Origin: Cyclina sinensis
Lineage: Eukaryota; Mollusca; Bivalvia; Venerida; Veneridae
Direction of reading: 5' to 3'
Assembly: GCA_012932295.1 (NCBI GenBank)
Contig: JAAONU010000011.1
Location: forward strand, 42,658,352 to 42,722,351
DNA: 64,000 nucleotides
Every line of letters begins with the position of its first letter. Positions within the stretch are counted from its first letter, which is position 1. Positions 22,557 to 33,400 of the stretch are shown here, in pieces. The notes beneath the pieces are model-generated. The model saw nothing but the letters and a program-made list of their open reading frames with translations, was not told the DNA's origin and did not search any database. A program made the translations under genes and the position numbers.

Positions 22557-23926
22557 GGCAGTGGCTACGGTTACGGAACCGTAATCCTAGCCTCCAAGTC
22601 TAGGATTACGGAACGAAGTTCCGTAATCCTAGACAAACCCACTGGAAAAGGCTACGATTACGGACGTTTTTTAATGAAGAGTATTTTCAACAGTTAAATA
22701 TCAAATAGCAAGCCAAATTAAATTTTTATTCATTAAACAAACCATTTTACCAAATTTGCGTTATCAAACTGTTTGTACGCCATTTTGATTGTTGTTTCAG
22801 CAACGAACTAACGTTAAATATCATTGTCATCTTTACACTGTCACTTGAGCGCTCATTTGTAGTTGGACAAGTAATATAATTCTTTTTTGAAAATAAAATG
22901 TTGTAATGTACAATCGTGTTAATCACTTTTACTTGTCCATCTACATCAAGGCCACATCACAAGGAGGCGCTAAAACCATGGCCTGCCAAAATTTGTATTT
23001 TTACAAGTTTTTTCCAGCAGACATGTTACATATATGTTATTTCATTTTTTACTTTGTTATTTTCCTTTCTTTTTGTCATTGTTTTTTTAATTTAATATTG
23101 ATTTTGAATAAACATTTTTAAGAATGGAATTGTTGTTGATAAAAGACTATTGCATTATAATTTGCACATAGCAATAATGTGTTCGTTCTTCATGAAATGT
23201 GTTACGTTTTGTCGTCGTTTTTCTTTTAATTGCCATCCATTTTCATTTGGATCATTCTCTATCCCCCCACTTTTTAAAATAAAATCTGACTACAGGTTGT
23301 AAACAGTCTTTGTCATTACAAATTCACAAAATTAGTAGAGTTACATGATAAATTATTTCATTAATTCCTTTCTTTTAATAAAGGAATCTTAAACAAAAAT
23401 CAATAACCTGTGGTCAAATTTATTGCTGCACAAAATGAACGAGTACTTATTCCCAGGACACCATTGTTTTTTCCTCAACCTTCCCCAAACAATTATAAAT
23501 TGACAAGATCGACCTGCAGTATTTGCTTCCTAACTTTATAATTCAATGAAAACTTGGAATTTAATAGATAGTCGTTCATTTTTTGCGTCATAGTAATGCG
23601 AACAAGATAACACTTAAGACAATACACATTACAGGGCAATTATTCACATCGTCTTTGAAGTGTCTGTTGATGACGACAATGACATTTAACGTTAGTCAAT
23701 ACAACAACTAAGATGGCGTATCGTAACATTAGTGTTAACTCATCTTGGAGAAAATATAATATTTGAGACAATTAACGGTTTATCACTCGATTTTGGGTAT
23801 GTAACCCTTCTTTACATATACTTCCGTAACCGTAGCCTATTTCAGTGGGTTTGTCTAGGATTACGGAACTTCCGTAATCCTAGACTCGGAGGCTAGGATT
23901 ACGGTTCCGTAACCGTAGCCACTGCC
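22557..23926. mobile_element. MULE-like non-autonomous element (1,370 bp, 9-bp target duplication)
   Basis: Perfect 9-bp direct repeats ATTTGGAAA flank the element at 22548-22556 and 23927-23935. Terminal inverted repeats of about 110 bp begin GGCAGTGGCTACGGTTACGG. Each repeat contains an internal hairpin: GTCTAGGATTACGGAA pairs with TTCCGTAATCCTAGAC. Interior 22670-23815 has no transposase. A 9-bp duplication with long terminal repeats fits Mutator-like elements; Merlin-type is an alternative. Confidence 0.8.
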
Positions 23927-24228
23927 ATTTGGAAAACTACTACACATTCCAGGGCTATGTTTACACAGACACGTGGATCTACAAGATAAATTTATAGTTA
24001 AATTATAGATAAATTTTGCTTACCTTCAATATTAATCCAAAATACACAAAGTAACTCTATGAATTTTATTCCAATTCAAATAAATGTGAATCAAGAACTT
24101 AATGAATACTCTCAATTTTAGCAAACATAACAACAACACCATTGTCCATAATCCACTAGACGCAAATGAACTGACAAACTAATGTTTATTATTTTTAGGG
24201 TACATCACAAGTTCAGTATTCTCGGATC

Positions 24229-26052
24229 TTAAATCACGAGTTCAATCTTTTTGCCTCCTTTTATAACAATCACCTTATTAACATTGTCCGGTAAATATAA
24301 CTGTAATGCGTTCGAATCCTTGATAGGCTCTTGTGTAATAGAATCTGCACTCGCACTTTTGTCACAAACTGTCTCTGATTTTAATTCGGGAGACCGTTTT
24401 ATCTCGGGATCAGGCTTAATATCTGGTCGCGGTGCACCCAGAGTATTGCTAATGTCTTTAAGAATTTGGAACTGTTCCCGTTGGTAGGTATGTACAGCGT
24501 TGCTGCGATGATGATTTCGGCTTGTCAGCTTTATCCGTGAAACCTTTGTTATACAATGTTGTGCAACACGTTACACGTCCAGATTCCTTCCGGTTATAGT
24601 AATACCTGCTTCAGCATAAAAACGTTTAAACATAAGCGACATCTGATTAACGGGGATCGAACTTACACTGAAGCGAGTTCCAAAAGACGAAACAGTCTCT
24701 AACGGCTTCCTGTAAAAAACATAAAAAATCGCTGCAGTGCTATAACGACAGAAACAAGAAATATCATGTAAACAAGGGCTGTCACTTTACGATAACAAAT
24801 GCCTCCGATTGCGCTTTGGTAAAAATGACCTTGACCTTTCACCTAGAGAACTAAAATAGCTGTATAGGTAGAACATGATATAAAGTTTTGGATAAATCCA
24901 TTGAGTTATAGGAAAGTTATGTCACACGTCAATTTTTCTTTCTTTTTTTTGCGGGGGGACGGATGCACTGAAAAGACGATCACAAGATGCCGCTGAAAAA
25001 AATGTAAGGGGCTGAATAACTGATAATCCTACTTAATTATAATATGCTATATTATAAAACAATTAACTTGACCTGTAAAGAGGGCCTTTGCTGGGAACGA
25101 GATATGTTTCATACAGCTTCACCAGGCAACGAGGATTGGTTGGATCCTCATACTGTATTATCGGAGTAATTTCTATACGGCGATGTTTAAGTCCACCCTG
25201 AACTTTTTTCGTGATTCTAGGTGTGTATTTGACAAATTTGCGATTGTTTTCATGGTCAGTTCCAATTTGAAATTGTTCAGCAGAACATTGCCTATGCTCA
25301 TCCATTCCACGAAAGGCAAAAGTTTTACCATTGTAAAAAAACACTGCATTACTAAGGCCAGAAGCAGATGACAATGAAAATACGCCCGTGTCCCACATCT
25401 TGATCTCGTCTTCCAGGGTAACGGGATCCGCACGTTTCTTATCAACACCGATTCCCTGACTTGTCAGATATTTCATCCTAGAATCTAACGTTTTTCTAAA
25501 TTCCCGAAAAGTAATGTCATCTTCCTTAAAGAAATTAATTTGTCTACCAGTGCACGTCCTGCGCAAATGTCGCTGTAGTCCAGAAACTATTTGAGTTAAA
25601 GTGTTTGGGGGATATTCAGTTCCATCTTTTCGCCGAATCTCTACAATAAAGCGCTGGAGCCAAAAATCAAGGCTTGAATCGTCCAGTTCACAAATGTTCT
25701 CAGGTATAAAATTGCCACCTAACTCAAGTAACGTTTCGGGCGTAGAATTTCGGTGTCTGGCCTAATCCTTCCATAAATTAAGTGTCCAGTTATTTGCCTG
25801 TCTAGTTTTTTTAGGAATTCCTTCTTCCTGCTGCCGCTTGATGTCTACTTTCGACACTGGTTTTGAAAAACGTGCCTGTGGTTGTTGGATTTGATTTTCA
25901 AGCCCGGCATCATCATTGCGAACAAGCTGCTGCGTTGGAATTGCAAACAGCTGAGTCAGGGAGCTATTATCTACCTCTGTTACAGTTAAATTTTCCTTGA
26001 AATCATCTTGGAACAAAAAATCCAAATCACCGATATCAAACTGTGCATCCAT
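24229..26052 (-). pseudogene. broken Crypton/ZMYM-type tyrosine recombinase gene, two exons
   Basis: Exon 1 is 26052-25073 and exon 2 is 24709-24229 (donor TACAG|GTCAAG, acceptor TTTTTACAG|G; the frame continues as GPLYRKPLE). Residues from about 85 onward match the DUF3504-type region of ZMYM2/3/4, QRICH1 and KIAA1958: WKD.ARHRN, WLQRFIVEIRRKDGTEYPP, LTSQGIGVDKKRA, LSNAVFFYNGKTFAFRG. These proteins are held to derive from Crypton tyrosine recombinases. Exon 2 keeps the catalytic end: a TCCTTLYNKGFTDKA block, HHRSNAV with the second Arg, and HTYQR with the candidate nucleophile Tyr. It is dead: TAG replaces Trp in WKDWAR (near 25762), and a stop plus frame change occur in exon 2 near 24560-24600. 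The acidic N-terminus (MDAQFDIGDLDFLFQDD) resembles an activation-like tail. Confidence 0.85.
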
Positions 26053-26172
26053 GTTAATTGTTTACACAAACGATAACACAACATTGCAAAAAATCTATAC
26101 TAAGGCAGGATGAAAGTTGACAGGATTCAAATTTGCCACGGCCAATGAAAATGTAGGTTATATTCTAAGTCA

Positions 26173-26276
26173 GTTAGAACATATTAAGTAAAATCTTATT
26201 GATTAAGGAGAGGCTCGCTCGCTACCGCTCGCTCCGCCTCTCCTAATCAATAAGATTTTACTTAATATGTTCTAAC
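26173..26276. repeat. 104-nt near-perfect hairpin upstream of the recombinase gene
   Basis: Arms of about 45 nt, GTTAGAACATATTAAGT onward through AAAATCTTATTGATTA and GGAGAGGC, pair with one single-base difference. They close on a loop made of CGCTCG/CCGCTC repeats. It starts 121 bp upstream of the recombinase ATG. Related half-copy at 177-273. Confidence 0.85.
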
Positions 26277-26304
26277 TATTACTTCCTCTGTAGTACCTTA
26301 ATCC

Positions 26305-26480
26305 AGCCTAGCAACGGGTAGTCTCACTATTTCGCCTCCGAAGGTGAACCAATTTTACAATCTGATATTTTATTGTTGTTCACCTTCTACTTAAAGGTTG
26401 AACAACTAAAAACTATCAGAATTATAAAATGGGTTCAACACTTTAAGCTTAATTAATTAGGCTAAGCAACGGGTAGCACA
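26305..26480. repeat. inverted repeat unit (GCAACGGGTAG family)
   Basis: AGGTGAACCAATTTTACAATCTGAT with TTGTTGTTCACCTT is inversely repeated by AAGGTTGAACAACT...CTATCAGAATTATAAAATGGGTTCAACACTT. The outer CTAGCAACGGGTAG appears again at about 26465 in direct orientation. A partial copy of the left half lies at 35833-35912 in gene B intron 5. Confidence 0.6.
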
Positions 26481-27155
26481 GTATAATCGAAAACTACCGA
26501 CCCGTACTACGAGAACTTAACACTTGTATTTTTTTTATTTTTTTATTTGTTTTTTTTTTTGTTTTTAAATACATCGACCTGTCGTTTATTTGAAAATGCA
26601 ATAAATAAGGTGGGTATTGAATTTCGTTCGATGCGTTTAATTGTTAAAATAAACTAATAAATATCATCGTTGTAAGCTTATTATGCTCTTTATGTACAAT
26701 AATATTTTTACTTTTACAATAAACACTTTAAGAGAAAAGATCTTTAGCTTACAGGCTTGGATAAGAAAAGTACAATTGCAATCTACCCAAGTCTGTCTTC
26801 TCTTCCGCTTGAATATCTTGTTTCATTTAACAAACAAGATAACTTACAAAACTACCGCGGAACGGAAGTAAAGGGAAAAGGAAAGAGTATACATTTCAAG
26901 CATGCAATACCTATTTCAGACTTTTCTTTTAGCCTACCATATAACTATCAGTGTTTCAATGTAAGTTTAATTGTTTATTGTCTTGTTCTGTTCTATTCTG
27001 GACTTTGTTTTCAATATCGTCCAGCTATCTCTGCTCTGTTTTTATTTTACCATTTTACAATGTTAGTTAAAGCCGATGCGATATACAATCGGAAAACCTC
27101 GATCTTGACGGCTACACATCTGGAACCCTCGGACGTATAAAGCGGATTACATCTC
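26480..27155. other. intergenic, one unassigned open frame
   Basis: A plus-strand frame at 26757-27140 (127 codons) has no recognisable domain and degenerates into hydrophobic, low-complexity sequence. I do not call it a gene. Confidence 0.3.
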
Positions 27156-27162
27156 GTTCACC

Positions 27163-28140
27163 TACGGAATCCTGTTGGGGCCAATTAAAATTTCGCCGTC
27201 GCGCTTAGAGGAAGACGCTCGACAACGCGACGCGAAATAGCGAAAACGCGATGCAACATCGCGAAAATGCGATACGACGCTCAACAATGCGAAGCCACAT
27301 CGCGACAATGTCAAACGAAATATCGTGATGTCATATCGTATTGTCGCGCAATTAAAGCGCGAAATATCGCAGTGACGCTTTGCAGGGTCGTGGGTCGTAT
27401 CGCATTTTCGCGTTGTCGCGTCGCGTTGTCGCGATGTCACGTCGCGTTGTCGTCCGTCGCGTTCTGCACTTGTGAAGGCCTCAACGCACGACAACGCGAT
27501 ACGACCCTCGACAATGCAAAGCGACCTGTACCGGTGACAGGTTAAAATGTTACTAGGACTATGTGCGGTCTGAAGGTGCGATGACAAAATTTCACCAGTC
27601 TGTGTATTATCCGGCCTCCCCATAGCCATACCGCAAAATTTTAAGGGCATGGCCGTGATGGCCGCATTTTCCTTGTGGAATTTATTCTTTATTTATTCGA
27701 TGGCCGGAATATACAATTTGCCCTATGTCGTGTCGCATTGTCAAGTGTCGCTTCGCGTTTTCGAGCTTCGCGTCGCGTTGTCTAGTGTCCTTTGGCATTT
27801 CGCGTTGTCGCGCGTTGCTTTGCATTGTCGAGTGTCGTATCGCGTTGTCATGCGTCGAGGCCTACACAAGTGCAGAACGCGACGCGACATCACGACAACG
27901 TGAAGCGACACCGCGACAACGCGATAGGACGCACGAAAATCCGAAGCGACACTGCGATATTTCGCACTTTTATAGCGCGACAATACGATATGACATCGCG
28001 ATATTTTGTTTGACATTGTTGCGACGTCGCTTTGCGTTGTTGAGCGCCGTATCGCATTTTAGCGATGTTGCGTAGCGTTGTCGAGCGTCTACCTCTTTAC
28101 GCGACAGCGACTTTTTAAGTGGTCCTAACAGGATTCCGTA
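27163..28140. mobile_element. foldback element of GTCGCG-like repeats (978 bp, 6-bp target duplication)
   Basis: Arms 27163-27535 and about 27765-28140 are inverted copies over about 370 bp, roughly 80-85% identical by eye. The ends are TACGGAATCCTGTT and its complement, flanked by TTCACC on both sides (27157-27162 and 28141-28146). Inside, GTCGCG, GCGATACGAC, CAATGTCAAAC and GTTCTGCACTTGTG blocks appear in the same order on each arm. The central 230 bp is unrelated. CG-rich arms make long overlapping open frames on both strands; none has codon logic of its own. Confidence 0.8.
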
Positions 28141-28149
28141 TTCACCGGA

Positions 28150-28530
28150 TTAAGAACTCTTAAGGTGCTCAAGAAACGTTATCGGAACTGTCGTTGCATA
28201 TTCACTTGCATAACATAAAATACACTTTACTTTTTTCTATTTTAATGGAGTTATTTTGGTTGAAGTCACCTTGTTGTTTGTGTTCTGAAAGTAGTTACAA
28301 TGGCGGCTTATAACCGAGAGGTGATGGTAAGAATTACCCGGGGTTTTCCGATTGTATATCGTATATTGACCTGTTTTCGATATTGACGTGTTTTCGAGAC
28401 TTTCTCTTTCTTGTTTACCACAACAACGCCGGAATTGAAATGACGTCACACAGTATTTACAATTTTTCCTAGGTCGTAGTCTTAATCGAACGCGCGGAAA
28501 TTTTACAAAATACGCATGAAAAACATAAGG
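28150..28530. other. intergenic, nothing recognised
   Basis: A GGTAAGAATTACCC-like stretch and short palindromic pieces only; no exon or known repeat. Confidence 0.35.
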
Positions 28531-28536
28531 GGTCAG

Positions 28537-29060
28537 ATATTTTACATAAAGTTATATAGGAAAAACTTTTAAAAATCTTCTTGTCAGAAACCGCATGGCC
28601 TAGAGTTTAGATATTTGGAGTGTAGCATTGTCTAGTGGATCTCTACTTAGTTTGTTCAAATCGTAGCCACTGGGTCAAAATAGGCCCTGCCCCGGGGATC
28701 ACTTGTTTACATAGAGTTAATATATAGGAAAAAGAGTAAAAAATCTTTACATCAGAAACCAAAAGGCATAGAGCTAAGATATTTTGTATGTAGCATTGTG
28801 TAGAGGACCTCTATTAAGTTTGTCCAAATCATGGCCCCTGGGTCAAAAATAGCCCCGCCCCAGTGGTCACATGTTTTACATAGAGTTATATAGGAAAAAA
28901 TTTAAAAAAAACTTTTGTCAAAAGCCACAACTCCTAGAGTTTGGATATATGGTGTGCGGCATTGTCTAAGGGACCTTTACCAGGTTTGTTCAAAACATGA
29001 CTCACGGGTCAAAACTGGCCCCACCCTGGGAGGCGGGGGGGGGGGGGTCGGGGGTCAATT
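28537..29060. repeat. tandem repeat, about 165-bp unit, three units
   Basis: Units share TTTACATAGAGTTATATAGGAAAAA, TTGTCAGAAACC, TAGAGTTTAGATAT, GTAGCATTGTCTA-TGGA, GTTTGTTCAAATC-TGG, TGGGTCAAAATAGGCCC-GCCCC. Diverged relatives lie in gene B introns at 31900-32160 and 34100-34960. A poly-G run at about 29033-29047 closes the array. Confidence 0.75.
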
Positions 29061-29910
29061 GATTTTATTGATTTCATTGTTATTTCTCCCACTAAACCCA
29101 CCTTTCTGATGGAGACATATTGTTTTTGGCCTGTCCATGGGTGTTTGTTTGTCTGTCTATCTGTCATGCTTAGTTTCCTTTCAATAACTTGAGTACCAGT
29201 TGACCCAAAGCCTTCACGTTTCACAGGGTTATTGCCCTTATTGAGTAGAAAAAAAAACTTTTGTTTTTTAGGTCAGTAGGTCAAAGGTCAAGGTCAGAGG
29301 GACCTCTAGAGTGAAAACTGTTTCCACTCAATAACAGGAGTATCATTTCACCCAAAGCCTTGAAACTTCATATGTTGATTGCCTTTACTAAATAGAAGAA
29401 ACATGTTGTATTTGGGGCTAGTATGTCAAAGGTCAGGGTCACAGGGACCTGTAGAGTGAAAACTGTTTCTGCTCAGTAACTGTAGTACCATTTCAGCCAG
29501 AGCTTTCAAACTTCATTGGATGATTGTCTTTACTCAGTAAAAGAACTCTATTACTTTTGGGGTCAGTAGGTCAAAAGTGAAGGTCACAGGGACCTGAAGA
29601 GTGAAAATTATTTCTGCTCAGTAACTGGAGTACCATTAATCCCAGAATCTTCAAACTTCATAGGGTAATTACATTAGAAGAACCCTATTGTTTTTGGGGT
29701 ATGTAGGTCAAAGGTCAAGTTCACTGGGACATGTAGAGTAAAACTATTTCTGCTAAAAAAATTGAATACCATTACACCAAGAGTCTTCAAACTTATTCAA
29801 ACTTTTTCAGACTAGCAAACAACGAACACCCATAACAACCAATAACGATACTTGCAACATGAGCAATGAGACTCAGGTGAACGATTTAGGGCCATCATGG
29901 CCCTCTTGTT
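29060..29910. repeat. tandem repeat, about 120-bp unit, five units, with GGGCCATCATGGCCCTC tail
   Basis: Units repeat CTCARTAACTGGAGTACCATT, CCAAAGCCTTCAAACTTCAT, TTTTGGGGTCAGTAGGTCAAAGGTCA and GGTCACAGGGACCTG-AGAGTGAAAACT. The array ends in ACTCAGGTGAACGA then GGGCCATCATGGCCCTC, a terminus that recurs at the ends of bivalve repeats. 5' flank of gene B. Confidence 0.75.
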
Positions 29911-30135
29911 ATAAGAAAATTTGCGAATGATATCCTATAGTCTCGAAAACACGTCAATCAAGGATACATAATTGTCACAGCTACACGTAATTTTAAACAA
30001 CTTTGAAACCTATTACATTAATTAAAATATTAAGTGTTAGTTCACTTTAGGGGATAGTTGTTTTGGCTAGTATATATCCCTTTATTACATGACACTTTTA
30101 TCATTTTTAAACACTGCAGTTTCATATTTCTTCAG

Positions 30136-30460
30136 GAAGAATAGACAACACACACATCTTACTATTTATTGCCTTGCCATTGAAAGGCATCCATAGTTTG
30201 CAACAATTTCAACAGCAGCTTATAAAGAAGCACGCATACACTGATTTGTTACAGTCGCCGTTCACCTCACACGTAGGAGAGTTTCGAGTTCTAGACGTGC
30301 CAAAATGGTGCTCTTATGAACTACTAGATGGGTGTCATCTGAACACAAAAGACCAAGACCTCTATTACGAATACTGTTTTAGTGACGTCTGTAAAAAGGA
30401 AAATTACTACTGTATAGATGGGAATGGTTTAACCATACATATATGTGGAATAATACCAAG
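30136..30460 (+). CDS. Gene B exon (first seen): leader and first cysteine-rich block
   Basis: Acceptor TTTCTTCAG|GA (phase 1 entry), donor CCAAG|GTGAAA (phase 2). Aligns with gene A exon 1: LQQFQQQL, DLLQSPFTSHVGE, CHLNTKDQDLYYEYCF, DVCKKENYYCIDGNGLTIHIC. Gene A starts with ATG at the equivalent place; gene B has no ATG here. Confidence 0.85.
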
Positions 30461-33400
30461 GTGAAAAATAAATAGGTATAACGGCCTATATATATATGTG
30501 CGCTTTTCTCATACTATGAGCGACCATAAACTTGATTTCGTCATCTGATAATTATCAAGTTTATTTAAAACTGAAATTTAAATGTCCGTCTTCCACATTT
30601 ATCAAACTATATAGATTCATTTGGTTCTGATAGTTATATGCAGCATGAGTGTTGATGATTGTCTCTATTTAGCTCAGCTGAGGACATGTTTAGGTCGTGC
30701 TTTTGTGGCCGGTTCAAGGTTCAATACCCAGCGTCCGTCTTCAACATCTTACTCGTTATTACCAATTCATTTTGAACCATGTTTGTTAGTTTTGTCCTGA
30801 GTCTATCACAAATTTGAAGCTATCATGTAAGGTCAGAAAAGGTCGTCAGCTCAAGCGGTCTTACCCGAAATTTATGAAACTGTCAGAATGTCTTTTTTAA
30901 CAATTACTTTTATAATTTTGAAACTTGGTTATGTGCGACCAAAGAAAAAGCTTATGAACACTGTGTTAGTCACATTTTGGACACCGTCTTTACAAATTTA
31001 ATGACTTCAGTGATTTGATTTAAGGACACGTTTGAAACTTAGCAAAGTGGGATCAAAAACAAGATGCCCTGCTAACTCATCCAATTGAAGTGATACATAA
31101 TAATTGTATTATCATAAAATTGTGTACGTTTTTTTCATGAATTCAGTGCATGATCATCAAAGTTCAACTACTTTTTACGTCATTCTGCTCAGTGTTCAAT
31201 GCAAACAAGCTTCATGGAATACCAGATATTTTAAAAACTTGGATTCGTGGTATAACCGCGTTTACTGTAAAACATTTTGAATAGATATTTTTTACTTTCA
31301 AAAAGTAAAACAGTTTGTTTGTTTCCAATCCATTAGGATACAGATATGTTGCAGAGTATGACACTACCAATCCAGATACAGTTCAGGTGTACTCAGTCCT
31401 GTGTCCGGACGGCTATGTTCAGCCTAGTATTGGAAATTGTTTTAACCAATGTTGGAAAGACCAATTAATTGTAGTGATCAGAAACACAACCTCACAACAC
31501 CATGCTGTAGCCCACTGCAATATTAAAGACGGCAAATGTAATCCGCGCGGTGTAAATGTGTTTTATTTGGATTCGCAAGATGATATATGTGAAGAACCTG
31601 ATAAACCGTGTGATGACACCGAAGACTTTTTACCTGGTGAGTAGTTCGTCGTGATATTAGATTTTTTAAAAATGTAACGTAAGACTAAAATATGCCTTCT
31701 TGAACTTCCATAGTAGCTGGAACGAACTCGAATATTCCTCAAGTATATCGTTAACTCCACATCGTAAAACTCAACCCTAAATATTCTAGCTTTATTCAAC
31801 CATGCTTTACCAGAATGTTTCCTGAATTGCATCCTATCAGATTTGATAGTTTTATTGAGTTCCGTGCAGCACTGCTTTGTTCCATTAGTGATCCCCTATA
31901 TAAATTGTGAAATCAATTGTGGTCTTTGAAAAAAAAAGGCCGACAGGGGGCGGAGCTTTTTTTCCCTATAGGTCTAAATGAGAAACTAAAAATACTATCC
32001 CGAGTAACTGTTGATTTAATTTGAAAATACTTTGAATAACCGATTGTTCAAATATTGACCCTAGGGTAAAAATAAGGTGCGCCGCAGGGGTCATCTGTTT
32101 TTACATAGACTTCGTTTTAAAAAAAAAAAAGAAGAAAGAGAATATATTCAAATCTAACACCAGGAATAAATGAAGATGTATAATATGTGGTACTGTTTTT
32201 GTGGTATTTAACAATAATTGTTTAGATCATGGACCTGAAATATATTATCAAAATTAATGTTTTAGATTGCTCGTGTGTAGAAGGGTGTCCTGAAGGACAA
32301 GTGAGGTCTTTAAGCAGCGAATTTTCATGTGTGCAGTACGTATAATTTGTGAATATGTAAAAGACTTGTAAATTAACCGAAGCCTTAATCATAAGTTTAA
32401 CAATATTTGTAAACGTCTTCGGCTATTATTGTTTGCATCTGAACCTAAGCTGATCAGCTTGTCTCCCGATTCAGGTAATTCCTTGAATGTTTTTGTACAG
32501 CTTTTCCTTCATCCTTTAGGATTGCCGAGACAGCAGCCTCAAGCCAGCCAAGCACAAAAGCAACTAGTCAGCCTAATTCTAGTCCAATCCCTCCTGCCAC
32601 AGACTCATATAATTCATATGGGTATAAAGGTAAGCAATGTAGCTTATAAAGCTCTGTATATTTGTTTTACAGGATCATGCAAGCGAACCATAGTAAAAAC
32701 ATTTGATTCATTGTTTAGTAAAAGGCAAATGCATATTAATGTTATTACATGAAATAATTTTGTTTTAATGTTCAGATTTACATATGGTTAAATGGTTAAA
32801 GGAAAACTATGCCAGATACAGTTTTTTTTCTGAAATGCATTTATTTATTCTCATTTGCTTATGTAGTAGTATAATAACACAACACAGCTGTAAATATTTT
32901 AGCACTTTTATACTAATATCTTGATCTGAACAGGACTAACAAAAGAAAAGTCTTAGGGTTGTACAAAATGAATTTACATTATTTATATTTTTCTTCATTT
33001 CACATTGCAAAACAATGATTGTGATAAATATAGACTATGATAAAAACATGACATATTTATCATCTAATTTTATGAGTAATATCCTAAAGGATAAAGAAAC
33101 GAAAACCCTAAAGAGGATTCATGTAACGGGTATTCTCACCGTTACGCTAAGTGGGCAGGAAGTATTCATTATCTGTACTCAAATGAGAGGCATACACTAA
33201 AATTTACCTATGCATACTGCATGTGTTTTTCTATTTATTAAAAAAATGTTTGAACATGAAAATAATTAACCATTCAAAGAAGAACATATGTTCAAATCTT
33301 TTTCGGTAGGACATATAAAAGAATTCTTCATTTGTAACAAGTCGTTATTCACCTAAAATTGTAAATTGTCAGCAGCTCAAAATGTCAATGCATCCAATTT

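Larger units (their letters stand above)
22411..26276. mobile_element. inverted-repeat-bounded segment carrying the Crypton-type gene
   Basis: TTAGAATATAACCTACATTTTC at about 22411-22432 is matched by its reverse complement at about 26144-26166, with a CCAATGAAA block adjacent in both. The segment holds a MULE-like insertion and the recombinase pseudogene, and abuts the 26173-26276 hairpin. Whether these are true ends of one transposon is inference: no clear target duplication is visible, and Cryptons normally lack terminal inverted repeats. Confidence 0.45.

Noticed and set aside
27162..28075. Several long overlapping open frames (91-162 codons) on both strands
   Set aside because: They lie in the CG-rich inverted arms of the foldback element; the same word order on both arms and both strands explains them, and no domain is recognisable.
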